A DNA stretch of 5,517 nt from Candidatus Bathyarchaeota archaeon (GCA_030630585.1 DAOVMU010000110.1:1-5517), one strand, 5' to 3'. Counted from the first letter of the stretch, positions 1-5,384 are shown. Numbers and translations are program-made. Notes: generated from the sequence alone by a model not told the origin.

Positions 1-12
1 AGTATTGTGTTT

Positions 13-666
13 TTAATCTTCAAACATTGCTGAAAACTTTTTCTCAGCGACTCCAGTTTTTTCTAATGCAATTCTCCAGAATAGGTCTCCTTTTGTTCCG
101 TAGTAACTTTTGAATTTATTGTTGCATTTCTCTAGTAGTTTAATGAACATTGTGGATTCGGGATCCTTGGGTTTCATTGTTTTAAGTTCTGGAAAGCTTT
201 TAATCAGAGCGATTCTAAACTCATTGAAGAAATCTGCAAGGCTTGTTTGCCAACTTGCCAATCTGATCTTCCTTGCGTTTGACTTGCATTTAACCGAAAA
301 TCTTCCAGCTGCATAAAAAGCTTCTTTTAACAGGGTTCTGAAACTAGAATTTCTACTCATTTCTCCTATCTTCTCGGAGCAACCTGCGGCTTTGCAGAAG
401 GCTTTGCCGAGTTCCTTCCAATTAATCTTATAATGCTGAATTCTTCCTTCCTTAGCTCCGAGCTTTACGAATTTGACTTTTCTCAAACGTCTAAGCTGAT
501 AAATCACTGTAGGCGGCTTTACATCAAGGGCGTCAGCTAAACTTCTTGGATTATCTATTCCGTTAGCTATTAAAAGAACAACCTTGAATGGGACGGGATC
601 CTTCATTACATTTGGATAGTCTGATAGCAGTCCCTTAAACAGTTCTGGAACGTGGCTTTCACTCAT
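13..666 (-). CDS. Winged-helix (ArsR-like) DNA-binding regulator
   Basis: Probable transcription regulator, read leftward and divergent from the replication operon. Numbered from the upstream ATG at 672, residues about 27-92 look like a winged helix-turn-helix. A helix begins at PFKVVLLIANG, followed by a turn-helix (PRSLADALDVKPPTVIYQLR) whose recognition helix lies near residues 51-65, then a basic wing ending in RIQHYKINWKELG. The remaining 125 residues are basic and helical (four Cys, several aromatics) and I do not recognise them; they could dimerise or bind a ligand. Two in-frame ATGs exist, at 672 and 666. The AAGGA Shine-Dalgarno (minus strand, 677-673) directly abuts the first but sits 6 bases before the second, so I chose 666 (217 residues). 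Its own upstream region is the repeat-rich operator at 690-785, so it may control itself and the operon. Helix-turn-helix identity is fairly secure; target and effector are inference. Confidence 0.8.
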   Translation of the reverse strand: MSESHVPELFKGLLSDYPNVMKDPVPFKVVLLIANGIDNPRSLADALDVKPPTVIYQLRRLRKVKFVKLGAKEGRIQHYKINWKELGKAFCKAAGCSEKIGEMSRNSSFRTLLKEAFYAAGRFSVKCKSNARKIRLASWQTSLADFFNEFRIALIKSFPELKTMKPKDPESTMFIKLLEKCNNKFKSYYGTKGDLFWRIALEKTGVAEKKFSAMFED

Positions 667-672
667 AAACAT

Positions 673-677
673 TCCTT
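673..677 (-). promoter_or_regulatory. Shine-Dalgarno that decides the start of the winged-helix gene
   Basis: The minus strand reads AAGGA directly before ATGTTTATG. Spacing is zero to the ATG at 672 and 6 bases to the ATG at 666. This favours the second ATG as the start. Confidence 0.55.
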
Positions 678-707
678 CTATAAGAGGGATTAATCATTAT
701 ACTTACC

Positions 708-785
708 TCTAATCATTAGATTAAGCCATAATACTTATATATAAGCCTTCAATGCAATCTCTAGATTAGAGTATAATCTAATGAT
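708..785. promoter_or_regulatory. Operator-like inverted repeats flanking the TATA box
   Basis: ATCATTAGATTA at 712-723 is exactly the reverse complement of TAATCTAATGAT at 774-785, so a perfect 12-base inverted pair brackets the TATA box. The left copy is itself part of a 13-base palindrome, TCTAATCATTAGA (708-720). The right copy forms TAGATTA-N5-TAATCTA (762-780). A partial copy, AATCATTA, also occurs at 692-699. The right palindrome covers the expected plus-strand start site and the left one the expected minus-strand start site. Such symmetry suits a dimeric repressor, either the RHH-like protein or the winged-helix protein encoded beside it. The repeats are visible; binding is inferred. 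Confidence 0.6.
734..745. promoter_or_regulatory. Palindromic archaeal TATA box, possibly bidirectional
   Basis: CTTATATATAAG is perfectly self-complementary and is a good archaeal TATA box. For the plus-strand operon a start about 25 bases downstream would fall near 765-772, giving a leader of roughly 25 bases before the ATG at 795. Read the other way it would start minus-strand transcription near 710, about 40 bases before the winged-helix gene. I see no clearly better TATA element for either direction. Dual use is inference; TATA-box symmetry permits it, but TFB contacts normally set direction. Confidence 0.65.
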
Positions 786-794
786 GTGAGTAAA

Positions 795-944
795 ATGAAA
801 TTGAAAGATGAATACACAACAATAGCGCTAAAAAAGAAAACCGTCAGCAAACTGAAGTCACTCGGAAAGAAAGGTGAAACGTACGACGATATAATCAAGC
901 GACTCTTAGAACAAAAGAAAAAGGAGAAAACCACGAATGATTGA
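795..944 (+). CDS. Small RHH / VapB-like protein (DUF7557-like)
   Basis: A 49-residue basic protein and first gene of the operon. The N-terminal strand-like segment (YTTIALKKKTVSKLKSLGKK, residues 7-26) followed by GETYDDIIKRLLEQ (27-40) matches the pattern of archaeal VapB-type antitoxins and DUF7557-like proteins. In these a beta strand contacts DNA, and the 'GE-(S/T)-(Y/F)-(D/N)-(D/E)-ii-rLl' helix forms the dimer. The last nine residues are a charged tail (KKKEKTTND). A GATGTGA Shine-Dalgarno (783-789) stands 5 bases before the ATG; an in-frame GTG three codons upstream (786) is less likely because it overlaps this site. It ends 8 bases inside the next gene. No VapC (PIN) toxin follows, so here it is more likely a free-standing autorepressor or copy-number regulator than half of a toxin pair. 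Family resemblance comes from memory, not a search. Confidence 0.8.
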   Translation: MKLKDEYTTIALKKKTVSKLKSLGKKGETYDDIIKRLLEQKKKEKTTND

Positions 945-1269
945 TGATGACGTAGCAACGGCGGCGCTTCTTAAGTTTTTGAATGCCGCTGAAACGGGAA
1001 TAGCAGCTGCTAAAAGAACAATCGAAGCGGCAAAGATCGAATGGAACCCAAACGCCATAAGATGGAGACAAGTTGAGGGTTCGAGTGGACCATACGAACG
1101 CACCGAAGACGCGGATAATTCACATTTTAAAGGCATGTTAAAGGAATTGAAGGCACATAACGGTAAAATGACAAAAAACGAACATTTCTACTGGATTTTT
1201 CCACAGGGAACTACAGTGGGTCGCAAAAAACGCGCACAACAAGTTCGGACGGGAAAACAGCAATGCTGA
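937..1269 (+). CDS. Conserved-looking hypothetical protein, replication operon
   Basis: A 110-residue protein of unknown function. The N-terminal third is alanine-rich and probably helical (ATAALLKFLNAAETGIAAAK). The central part is richer in aromatics and Gly, with IEWNPNAIRWRQVEGSSGPY (about 34-53), and the C-terminal part contains GKMTKNEHFYWIFPQGTTVG (75-94) followed by a basic tail (RKKRAQQVRTGK). The Trp/Tyr/Phe pattern plus basic end would suit a nucleic-acid-binding protein, but that is inference. An AAGGAG Shine-Dalgarno (921-926) lies 10 bases upstream, inside the end of the RHH gene. Its stop overlaps the primase start by 7 bases, so it is very probably co-translated with the primase. 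I recall similar small proteins beside primases in archaeal elements but cannot name a family. Confidence 0.75.
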   Translation: MIDDDVATAALLKFLNAAETGIAAAKRTIEAAKIEWNPNAIRWRQVEGSSGPYERTEDADNSHFKGMLKELKAHNGKMTKNEHFYWIFPQGTTVGRKKRAQQVRTGKQQC

Positions 1270-2399
1270 ACAATGGTTCTTTGGAACATACATTTCTCAG
1301 ACTTTGGGCTTCTCGCTTCGACGTCTACGCTGAACAACAATCCAACGGTAGCTACTTGAAAGTTGAGGAATCTCTAACAGCCGAGGTTATTAAAAGACAT
1401 TTGCGACAGGAAATTACAGTGGGGTTTTACCAGCTTGACAAAAATAACATGGTTAAGTGGTTATGTTGGGATTTGGATCCTGAAAAACTCGACGATCCCT
1501 TGTTAACTGCGAAAACAATAATCAATGAATGCATTTCACAACCTAATCCTAAAACGCCCAGATTCCACAAAAAAGCATTACTGCTTGAGGCCAGCAGATA
1601 CCCAGATCCAAGTTATCATGTCTGGGTGTTCTTCGAACCGTTACCAGTTCCAGCAAAAGTAGCACGTTGGCTCGGCCTCAAAATCCTAGAGCATGCAAAC
1701 GTGAACCCAAAACTCGTTGAGGTCTTTCCAAAACAGACAAAATTAACCAAGGATAGGCCCTACGGCAATCTCGTCAAAACCCCTTTAGGTTTGCATAAAG
1801 TTGCACATAAATGGAGCCATTTCCTAAACCTCGAGAACTTGAAGCCTTTGTCTGCTAATTGTGTTTTCAGCGTTCAAGGAGTTTCGTTTTCTGAAGCGGA
1901 TTTAGCAGGAATCTATAGGTTTGAAGATACTAAGCATGTTCAAAGCAGATTTGAGTTGCCGAGGAATTATAAATCTCTGGAAAAGGAAGAGGAAGAGTGG
2001 ATAGCTAGATGGCTGACTATGCGTTGGATTCCTGGGCATCGGAATCAGCTTGAACTATCGTTTTTAGGGCTTTGTATTAAACAAGGTGTAGCCTTTGACT
2101 CTGCTTACCGGGTAATTGACAGGGTGTGCTACATCACTAATGACGAAGAGAAACTGCAAAGAATTCAGTTGGTGAAATACCATTATGAACAGAGAAGAAA
2201 CTTGGGCTCTCAACTGAAGGGAGTATCAGGCATCAGAGAACTCTTAAGGAGCTTGAGGACGAAATTAAGGAAATCCTACAGCAACTTGAGAATGAAGAAT
2301 CGGGAAGAAAGAGTCAAGCAGACCGAATCGTTAACCTTGCAATGGAAGCTGGCGCAGAGTTTTTCCATGATGACTCCAAACACAGTTATGCCCGCGTAA
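1263..2399 (+). CDS. Archaeo-eukaryotic-type (AEP) primase, C-terminus probably out of frame
   Basis: DNA primase/polymerase of the archaeo-eukaryotic superfamily, expected to make primers for the element's replication. Catalytic motifs are visible: DLD at residues 70-72 (WLCWDLDP, metal-binding motif I), SYHVW at 117-121 (motif II, sxH), and an acidic residue in LVEVF (E153) at the place of motif III. GNLVKTPLGLH (168-178) follows, characteristic of the AEP type found in TOTE systems and plasmid primase-helicases. Residues 245-325 form a helical C-terminal region of primase type (WIPGHRNQLELSFLGLCIKQ), ending in LKGVSGIREL. After about residue 327 (base 2243) the sequence stops looking like a protein of this family, while the -1 frame becomes convincing. 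The last 51 residues are therefore probably frameshifted. A weak GGGA ribosome site (1251-1254) and a 7-base overlap with the upstream gene suggest coupled translation. The primase call is strong; the exact subfamily is from memory. Confidence 0.88.
   Translation: MLNNGSLEHTFLRLWASRFDVYAEQQSNGSYLKVEESLTAEVIKRHLRQEITVGFYQLDKNNMVKWLCWDLDPEKLDDPLLTAKTIINECISQPNPKTPRFHKKALLLEASRYPDPSYHVWVFFEPLPVPAKVARWLGLKILEHANVNPKLVEVFPKQTKLTKDRPYGNLVKTPLGLHKVAHKWSHFLNLENLKPLSANCVFSVQGVSFSEADLAGIYRFEDTKHVQSRFELPRNYKSLEKEEEEWIARWLTMRWIPGHRNQLELSFLGLCIKQGVAFDSAYRVIDRVCYITNDEEKLQRIQLVKYHYEQRRNLGSQLKGVSGIRELLRSLRTKLRKSYSNLRMKNREERVKQTESLTLQWKLAQSFSMMTPNTVMPA
2189..2341 (+). other. Start-less open stretch joining primase to helicase (-1 frame)
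   Basis: In the helicase frame there is a TGA at 2186-2188 and then no stop to 4094. No ATG, GTG or TTG codon occurs in that frame before 2342. From about 2243 the translation is protein-like: a charged, coiled-coil-like helix (LKELEDEIKEILQQLENEES) and then QADRIVNLAMEAGAEFF, which flows into the helicase N-terminus. The primase frame over the same bases gives a Lys/Arg/Ser-rich tail with no recognisable motif. A shift of -1 at about 2243-2246 would give a continuous protein of about 944 residues. An AAGGAG at 2246-2251 lies at the junction. No canonical X-XXY-YYZ slippery heptamer is present. Confidence 0.6.
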
Positions 2400-4096
2400 C
2401 TCATAGCAAGGCAGCATCTATTCACCCCATCAAATGTAGAGATTTCAAGCTTTGGCTTTCAAGGTTAATGTGGAAAAGTGAGAAGAAGGCACCCTCAGGC
2501 GAAGCATTGAACAGCGCTATCAATGTTCTTGAAAGCAAGGCGTTATTTGAGGGCCAACTCTGCAAACTTTACAATAGAGTAGCACCAGACCCAGATGGCA
2601 GCGGCATATGGATTGACATGTGCAACAAAGAATGGCAAGCCATACACATCACAGCTGACGGCTGGCAAATAGTCGATGACCCGCCAATTCTCTTCAGGCG
2701 ATACAGCCATCAGCAACCTCTGGCAACCCCAGTGCGGGGTGGCGACCCAAACCTGTTTTTCAAGTTTGTCAATTTGGCTCAGGACGATGAAGATAACAGA
2801 GTACTCCTTATTGTCGCAATCATTCACCTTCTGATTCCTGAAATACCACACATAATCCTTGTAGTCCACGGTATCCAAGGCTCTGCAAAAACTACGTTGC
2901 TCAAGTTAATTCGAAGTGTCATTGATCCTTCTTCACTTGAAGTGTCCAGTATTCCAAGGGAGGAACGTGAGCTTGTTCAACAGCTTTCACATAATTGGTG
3001 CGCTTTCTATGACAACGTAGGACCACTTGCCTGGTGGATGTCGAATGCCCTTTGTCGGGCTGCAACTGGGGGAGGATTTGCAAAGCGGGAGCTTTACACC
3101 GATGATGATGACGTCATCTGCAATTTCCGTCGTTGCATCGGTTTAAACAGCATCAACATTGCCGCCCAACGTCCCGACTTGTTAGATCGATGTCTACTGA
3201 TCGGGTTAAAACATATTCCAAAAGACAAAAGAAGGACTGAAAAAGAGTTATGGCGGGAATTTAATAAGGCAAAAGGCGAGATTCTTGGCGGATTATTAGA
3301 TGCGCTTTCAAAAGCACTGAAAATCTATCCAAACATTGAAGTGAGTGAGCTTCACCGCATGGCTGACTTCGTTAAATGGGGTTGTGCAATAAGTGAAGCA
3401 CTCGGCATCAGCCAAAAAAGGTTTCTTGCAGCTTATGACGTGAATGTTGAAAGCCATATTGAGGAAGCAGCACACAGCAGTCCTGTAGCTGAAGTCATCC
3501 TAAAATTCATGGATGACAGACTGAAATGGGAAGGTAGCCCAAGCGAACTCCACAGCAAACTGTTGGAAACCGCTAAGGAAATGGGAATCAGCACACGGCA
3601 GAAGGCTTGGCCCAAAGCACCAAACATTTTAACCCGACGCATCAACGAGTTAGTACCGGCACTCATGCAGTTAGGCTACGAAGTTGTTGCCAAACGAACA
3701 GATAAGACCCGAATCATAACGATAAACACCGTCACTGCCGTCACATCGTCAGCCAACCATAATAACAATGGAAGAGCCTCTGACGACATTCATGACAATA
3801 CTAAGTGGTTCTCAAAAACACCGTCAGCCAAAACAATGGGAAAAAACGCGGAAAATTCATCACATGACGGCAATGACGATAATGACGGTTTGATACATAC
3901 TTCTTCTAGTTCTTTGAAGCTTGAAGAATTGAAATCTGTATATTGGGCTGACGAGTTTTACGGCGAACATGAATGTTGCATATGTGGCTATAATAAGCGT
4001 ATGAGCTGGCAAGCTGAAGACTTCAAAGGCAACAAGTTGTGGATTTGCGATGACTGTAAGCTGGAATGGGAAAAGGAGAGAAATAGTGTTGACTGA
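2342..4096 (+). CDS. Primase-associated helicase-like P-loop ATPase with C-terminal zinc ribbon
   Basis: Probable replicative helicase module of a primase-helicase. Residues 1-130 are an N-terminal region typical of these proteins (FFHDDSK, FKLWLSRLMWK, ALFEGQLCKLYNRVA, PPILFRRYSHQQP). The ATPase core follows: Walker A GIQGSAKTT (177-185, Lys183), Walker B-like AFYDN (221-225, Asp224), the conserved ATGGGFAKRELYTDDDDV (241-258), and a probable arginine finger/sensor, RPDLLDR (277-283). Residues about 394-460 resemble the winged helix at the C-terminus of viral and plasmid primase-helicases. A low-complexity Asn/Asp/Ser linker (463-520) leads to a zinc ribbon with C545-x2-C548 and C569-x2-C572. 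The ATG at 2342 has no Shine-Dalgarno and lies inside the primase gene; the true N-terminus probably continues into the primase in the -1 frame. Domain assignment is strong for the ATPase core, moderate for the winged helix. Confidence 0.85.
   Translation: MEAGAEFFHDDSKHSYARVTHSKAASIHPIKCRDFKLWLSRLMWKSEKKAPSGEALNSAINVLESKALFEGQLCKLYNRVAPDPDGSGIWIDMCNKEWQAIHITADGWQIVDDPPILFRRYSHQQPLATPVRGGDPNLFFKFVNLAQDDEDNRVLLIVAIIHLLIPEIPHIILVVHGIQGSAKTTLLKLIRSVIDPSSLEVSSIPREERELVQQLSHNWCAFYDNVGPLAWWMSNALCRAATGGGFAKRELYTDDDDVICNFRRCIGLNSINIAAQRPDLLDRCLLIGLKHIPKDKRRTEKELWREFNKAKGEILGGLLDALSKALKIYPNIEVSELHRMADFVKWGCAISEALGISQKRFLAAYDVNVESHIEEAAHSSPVAEVILKFMDDRLKWEGSPSELHSKLLETAKEMGISTRQKAWPKAPNILTRRINELVPALMQLGYEVVAKRTDKTRIITINTVTAVTSSANHNNNGRASDDIHDNTKWFSKTPSAKTMGKNAENSSHDGNDDNDGLIHTSSSSLKLEELKSVYWADEFYGEHECCICGYNKRMSWQAEDFKGNKLWICDDCKLEWEKERNSVD
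3728..3889. repeat. Cluster of TGACG / CGTCA short repeats in the helicase linker
   Basis: Three CGTCA-containing copies (ACCGTCA 3728-3734, GCCGTCA 3737-3743, ATCGTCA 3745-3751) are followed by TGACGAC at 3781, ACCGTCAGCCA near 3820, and three tandem 9-base units TGACGGCAA, TGACGATAA, TGACGGTTT (3865-3891). The left copies are in the opposite orientation to the right triplet. There is also a longer direct repeat, CGTCAGCCAA (3748-3757 and 3822-3831), followed both times by AACAATGG after a variable gap. The stretch encodes the Asn/Asp/Ser-rich linker. It may simply reflect linker expansion; iteron-like binding sites are a weaker alternative. Confidence 0.45.
4071..4080 (+). promoter_or_regulatory. 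Shine-Dalgarno that fixes the GTG start of the next gene
   Basis: AAAAGGAGAG lies in the last codons of the helicase gene, with AGGAG (4074-4078) 7 bases before GTG at 4086 and 10 before an in-frame TTG at 4089. It argues against the in-frame ATG at 4050, which has no such site. Confidence 0.65.
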
Positions 4097-4388
4097 GAAA
4101 GAACGTGTCAAAAGGGAATGGATTGTTGCCTGCGGATTACACAAGAACGATTTTGAACGGATAGATCAGCAGTATGAAGGATTAGACTACGTTTTGACGG
4201 CTTTTGTATTAGATTATGATAGTTATCAGTGGAAAGCAGTTTATGTTGAAACTGAAAAGCGTGGAGAACCATTGAAGGCGACATATCTGCTTCGTGGCAG
4301 GGTGAGGTATGCTGAAAAACCTAGGGGGGAGGGGGGTCTCTCCCTGTCTGTGTCTCTCTCTGTCTGCAGGGGTGAGTCTCGTTCATGA
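4086..4388 (+). CDS. Hypothetical protein with low-complexity C-terminus, coupled to Orc1/Cdc6-like gene
   Basis: A 100-residue protein I do not recognise. The first 80 residues look like a genuine soluble protein: a helical start (TEKERVKREWIVACGLHKND), then FERIDQQYEGLDYVLTAFVL, then alternating strand-like YDSYQWKAVYVETEKRGEPL and YLLRGRVRYAEKP. The last 20 residues are read from a G-rich then CT-rich simple-sequence tract, giving Gly-Glu-Gly-Gly and Leu-Ser-Val-Ser runs that are unlikely to fold. The GTG start is chosen from the AGGAG 7 bases upstream; it overlaps the helicase stop by 11 bases. Its stop overlaps the Orc1/Cdc6-like start as ATGA (4385-4388), so the reading frame through the tract matters for coupling. 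Membership of the operon is clear; function is unknown. Confidence 0.65.
   Translation: MLTEKERVKREWIVACGLHKNDFERIDQQYEGLDYVLTAFVLDYDSYQWKAVYVETEKRGEPLKATYLLRGRVRYAEKPRGEGGLSLSVSLSVCRGESRS
4320..4372 (+). repeat. G6-A-G6 / CT-rich low-complexity tract
   Basis: Two runs of six G separated by one A (4324-4336) are followed by about 30 bases made almost only of C and T with occasional G (4337-4366), including CTGTCTG twice (4344-4350 and 4360-4366), and then AGGGG (4368-4372). The strand switches abruptly from all-purine to nearly all-pyrimidine. GGGAG (4327-4331) can pair with CTCCC (4340-4344), and the G runs could form a quadruplex. The tract ends in the Shine-Dalgarno of the Orc1/Cdc6-like gene. 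Composition is unlike the rest of the window. Confidence 0.8.
4369..4376 (+). promoter_or_regulatory. Shine-Dalgarno of the Orc1/Cdc6-like gene
   Basis: GGGGTGAG closely matches the archaeal GGAGGTGA consensus and ends 8 bases before the ATG at 4385. It forms the right edge of the low-complexity tract, so folding of that tract in the mRNA could mask it. Confidence 0.6.
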
Positions 4389-5281
4389 GCCTGTTTCAAC
4401 CTAGAGAAAGCCATATCTTTAAAGATGCTAGGTGGCTTCAACCTCTTTCCGATCCACCGGGCGGTAAACCTCTTTGCCGCGACGAAGACCTGAAATTCAT
4501 AGCTAGTTATCTTCGTGACTTGTTCAGGATTGGTCAAGCCAGAAACCTCTTCATTTTCGGCAAGCCTGGCACTGGAAAGACTGTTTGCATACAATATTTG
4601 CTAGGTGAAATCCGCAAGTATGCTGAAGAGAATAAACGATCTGTAGCTGCGGTTTATGTGAATGCTGGAAAAACCCGGACACCATACTACACGATGCTGA
4701 CGATAGTGAAAGGTTTATGCTTAAAGGTTCCTGATGCTGGATGGCAGATGTTTCGGTTGAAACAAGCATTTGAGGATGCCAGTAAAGATCAAGCCATAAT
4801 AGTCGCCATAGATGAGGTGGACGCCATAATCTTCAAAGAAAAAGAACCATTAGTCTACTACTTAAATCGGCAGGCAAGAACAACCCTCATCCTTTTAAGC
4901 AACAAAATCGAAGACGCCACAACCCTTCCGGATCGAGCTTTAAGCACACTTCAACCCAAACTTTTAAGGCTGGAGCCCTACACTGCTGAGGAAACCAAAA
5001 CAATCTTGGCAGAACGAGTTGAAAAAGCATTTCAACCAGGCACCTTTCCAGACAGGCTTCTTGACGTCGTCTCCGACCTTGCGTCTAAAGCAGAAGATAT
5101 TCGATTAGGCTTCTCCATTCTCCTATCAGCCGGCTTCATAGCCGAAGAAAACGGAAGAAGCAGGATTAAGTCTGAAGATGTTGAAAAAGCGATTAAAAGC
5201 GAAACGAAACTGGACACCATCAAAAGCATGATGGACCGCATCAACGAACTGAAGAAGCGTCAGAAGAGAAGAGGTTCATAA
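4385..5281 (+). CDS. Orc1/Cdc6-like AAA+ ATPase, lacking C-terminal winged helix
   Basis: Probable replication initiator or helicase-loader ATPase. In order: a Cdc6-like N-terminal lead with a PLCRDEDLKFIASYLRDLF segment (29-47), Walker A GKPGTGKT (59-66), VYVNAGKTRTPYYTML (90-105, typical of archaeal Cdc6), Walker B IIVAIDEVD (138-146, Asp143/Glu144), sensor 1 ILLSNKIED (169-177, Asn173), a probable arginine finger in PDRALSTL (Arg184), and sensor 2 in AEDIRLGFSIL (Arg240). The lid domain finishes near 270 and the protein ends in a short basic helix (MMDRINELKKRQKRRGS). Typical archaeal Orc1/Cdc6 proteins are about 370-420 residues with a C-terminal winged helix that binds origin boxes; this one is 298 and has no such domain. 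Start ATG overlaps the upstream stop as ATGA. AAA+ assignment is very strong; a role at an element origin is inferred from the primase and helicase next door. Confidence 0.88.
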   Translation: MSLFQPRESHIFKDARWLQPLSDPPGGKPLCRDEDLKFIASYLRDLFRIGQARNLFIFGKPGTGKTVCIQYLLGEIRKYAEENKRSVAAVYVNAGKTRTPYYTMLTIVKGLCLKVPDAGWQMFRLKQAFEDASKDQAIIVAIDEVDAIIFKEKEPLVYYLNRQARTTLILLSNKIEDATTLPDRALSTLQPKLLRLEPYTAEETKTILAERVEKAFQPGTFPDRLLDVVSDLASKAEDIRLGFSILLSAGFIAEENGRSRIKSEDVEKAIKSETKLDTIKSMMDRINELKKRQKRRGS

Positions 5282-5282
5282 C

Positions 5283-5384
5283 ATGTGCAAGGACCTCACA
5301 AGGATGTTCGTAATTGGCTGGTGCACGCGAAATCAACCCCCACTTCATGCTGTAAGTGAGTTATACACTGAGGAACAACAATGA
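5283..5384 (+). CDS. Small ORF (33 codons), unknown
   Basis: A 33-residue ORF between the Orc1/Cdc6-like gene and the last gene. It begins one base after the previous stop, with GAGGT (5271-5275) 7 bases before the ATG, and its TGA overlaps the next ATG as ATGA (5381-5384). The peptide starts MCKDLTRMFVIGWCTRNQPP and contains Cys2 and Cys14; it shows no domain I recognise. Spacing and overlaps at both ends are what a real coupled gene would show, but at this length it could also be a translated leader for the following gene. Confidence 0.45.
   Translation: MCKDLTRMFVIGWCTRNQPPLHAVSELYTEEQQ

Noticed and set aside
1..12. Terminator for the minus-strand winged-helix gene
   Set aside because: Only 12 bases lie beyond the stop; no T-run on the minus strand is visible.
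110..316. Plus-strand ORF antisense to the winged-helix gene
   Set aside because: Its sequence mirrors the coding frame of the minus-strand helix-turn-helix gene and shows no motif or clear ribosome site of its own.
761..1136. Minus-strand ORFs at 761-958 and 906-1136
   Set aside because: They lie antisense to well-supported overlapping genes with good ribosome sites, have hydrophobic shadow-type composition and match no family.
2238..2252. Canonical -1 slippery heptamer at the primase/helicase junction
   Set aside because: I checked the zero-frame codons from 2187 to 2280 and found no X-XXY-YYZ pattern; the nearest, around GAAGGGA (2216-2222), does not allow good re-pairing. Programmed frameshifting stays possible but unsupported by a classic site.
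4050..4085. Upstream ATG (4050) as start of the 100-residue protein
   Set aside because: It would overlap the helicase zinc-ribbon codons by 47 bases and has no Shine-Dalgarno, whereas GTG 4086 has AGGAG at ideal spacing.
4540..4600. Origin recognition box-like TGGAAA near the Walker A codons of the Orc1/Cdc6-like gene, and TTGGAAACC near 3564
   Set aside because: Single short matches inside conserved coding sequence; no repeated boxes or AT-rich unwinding region beside them.
2543..5244. Minus-strand ORFs at 2543-2878, 3433-3666, 3860-4144, 4241-4594, 4551-4769 and 5032-5244
   Set aside because: All are antisense to strong plus-strand genes (helicase, 100-residue protein, Orc1/Cdc6-like) and show no domain signatures.
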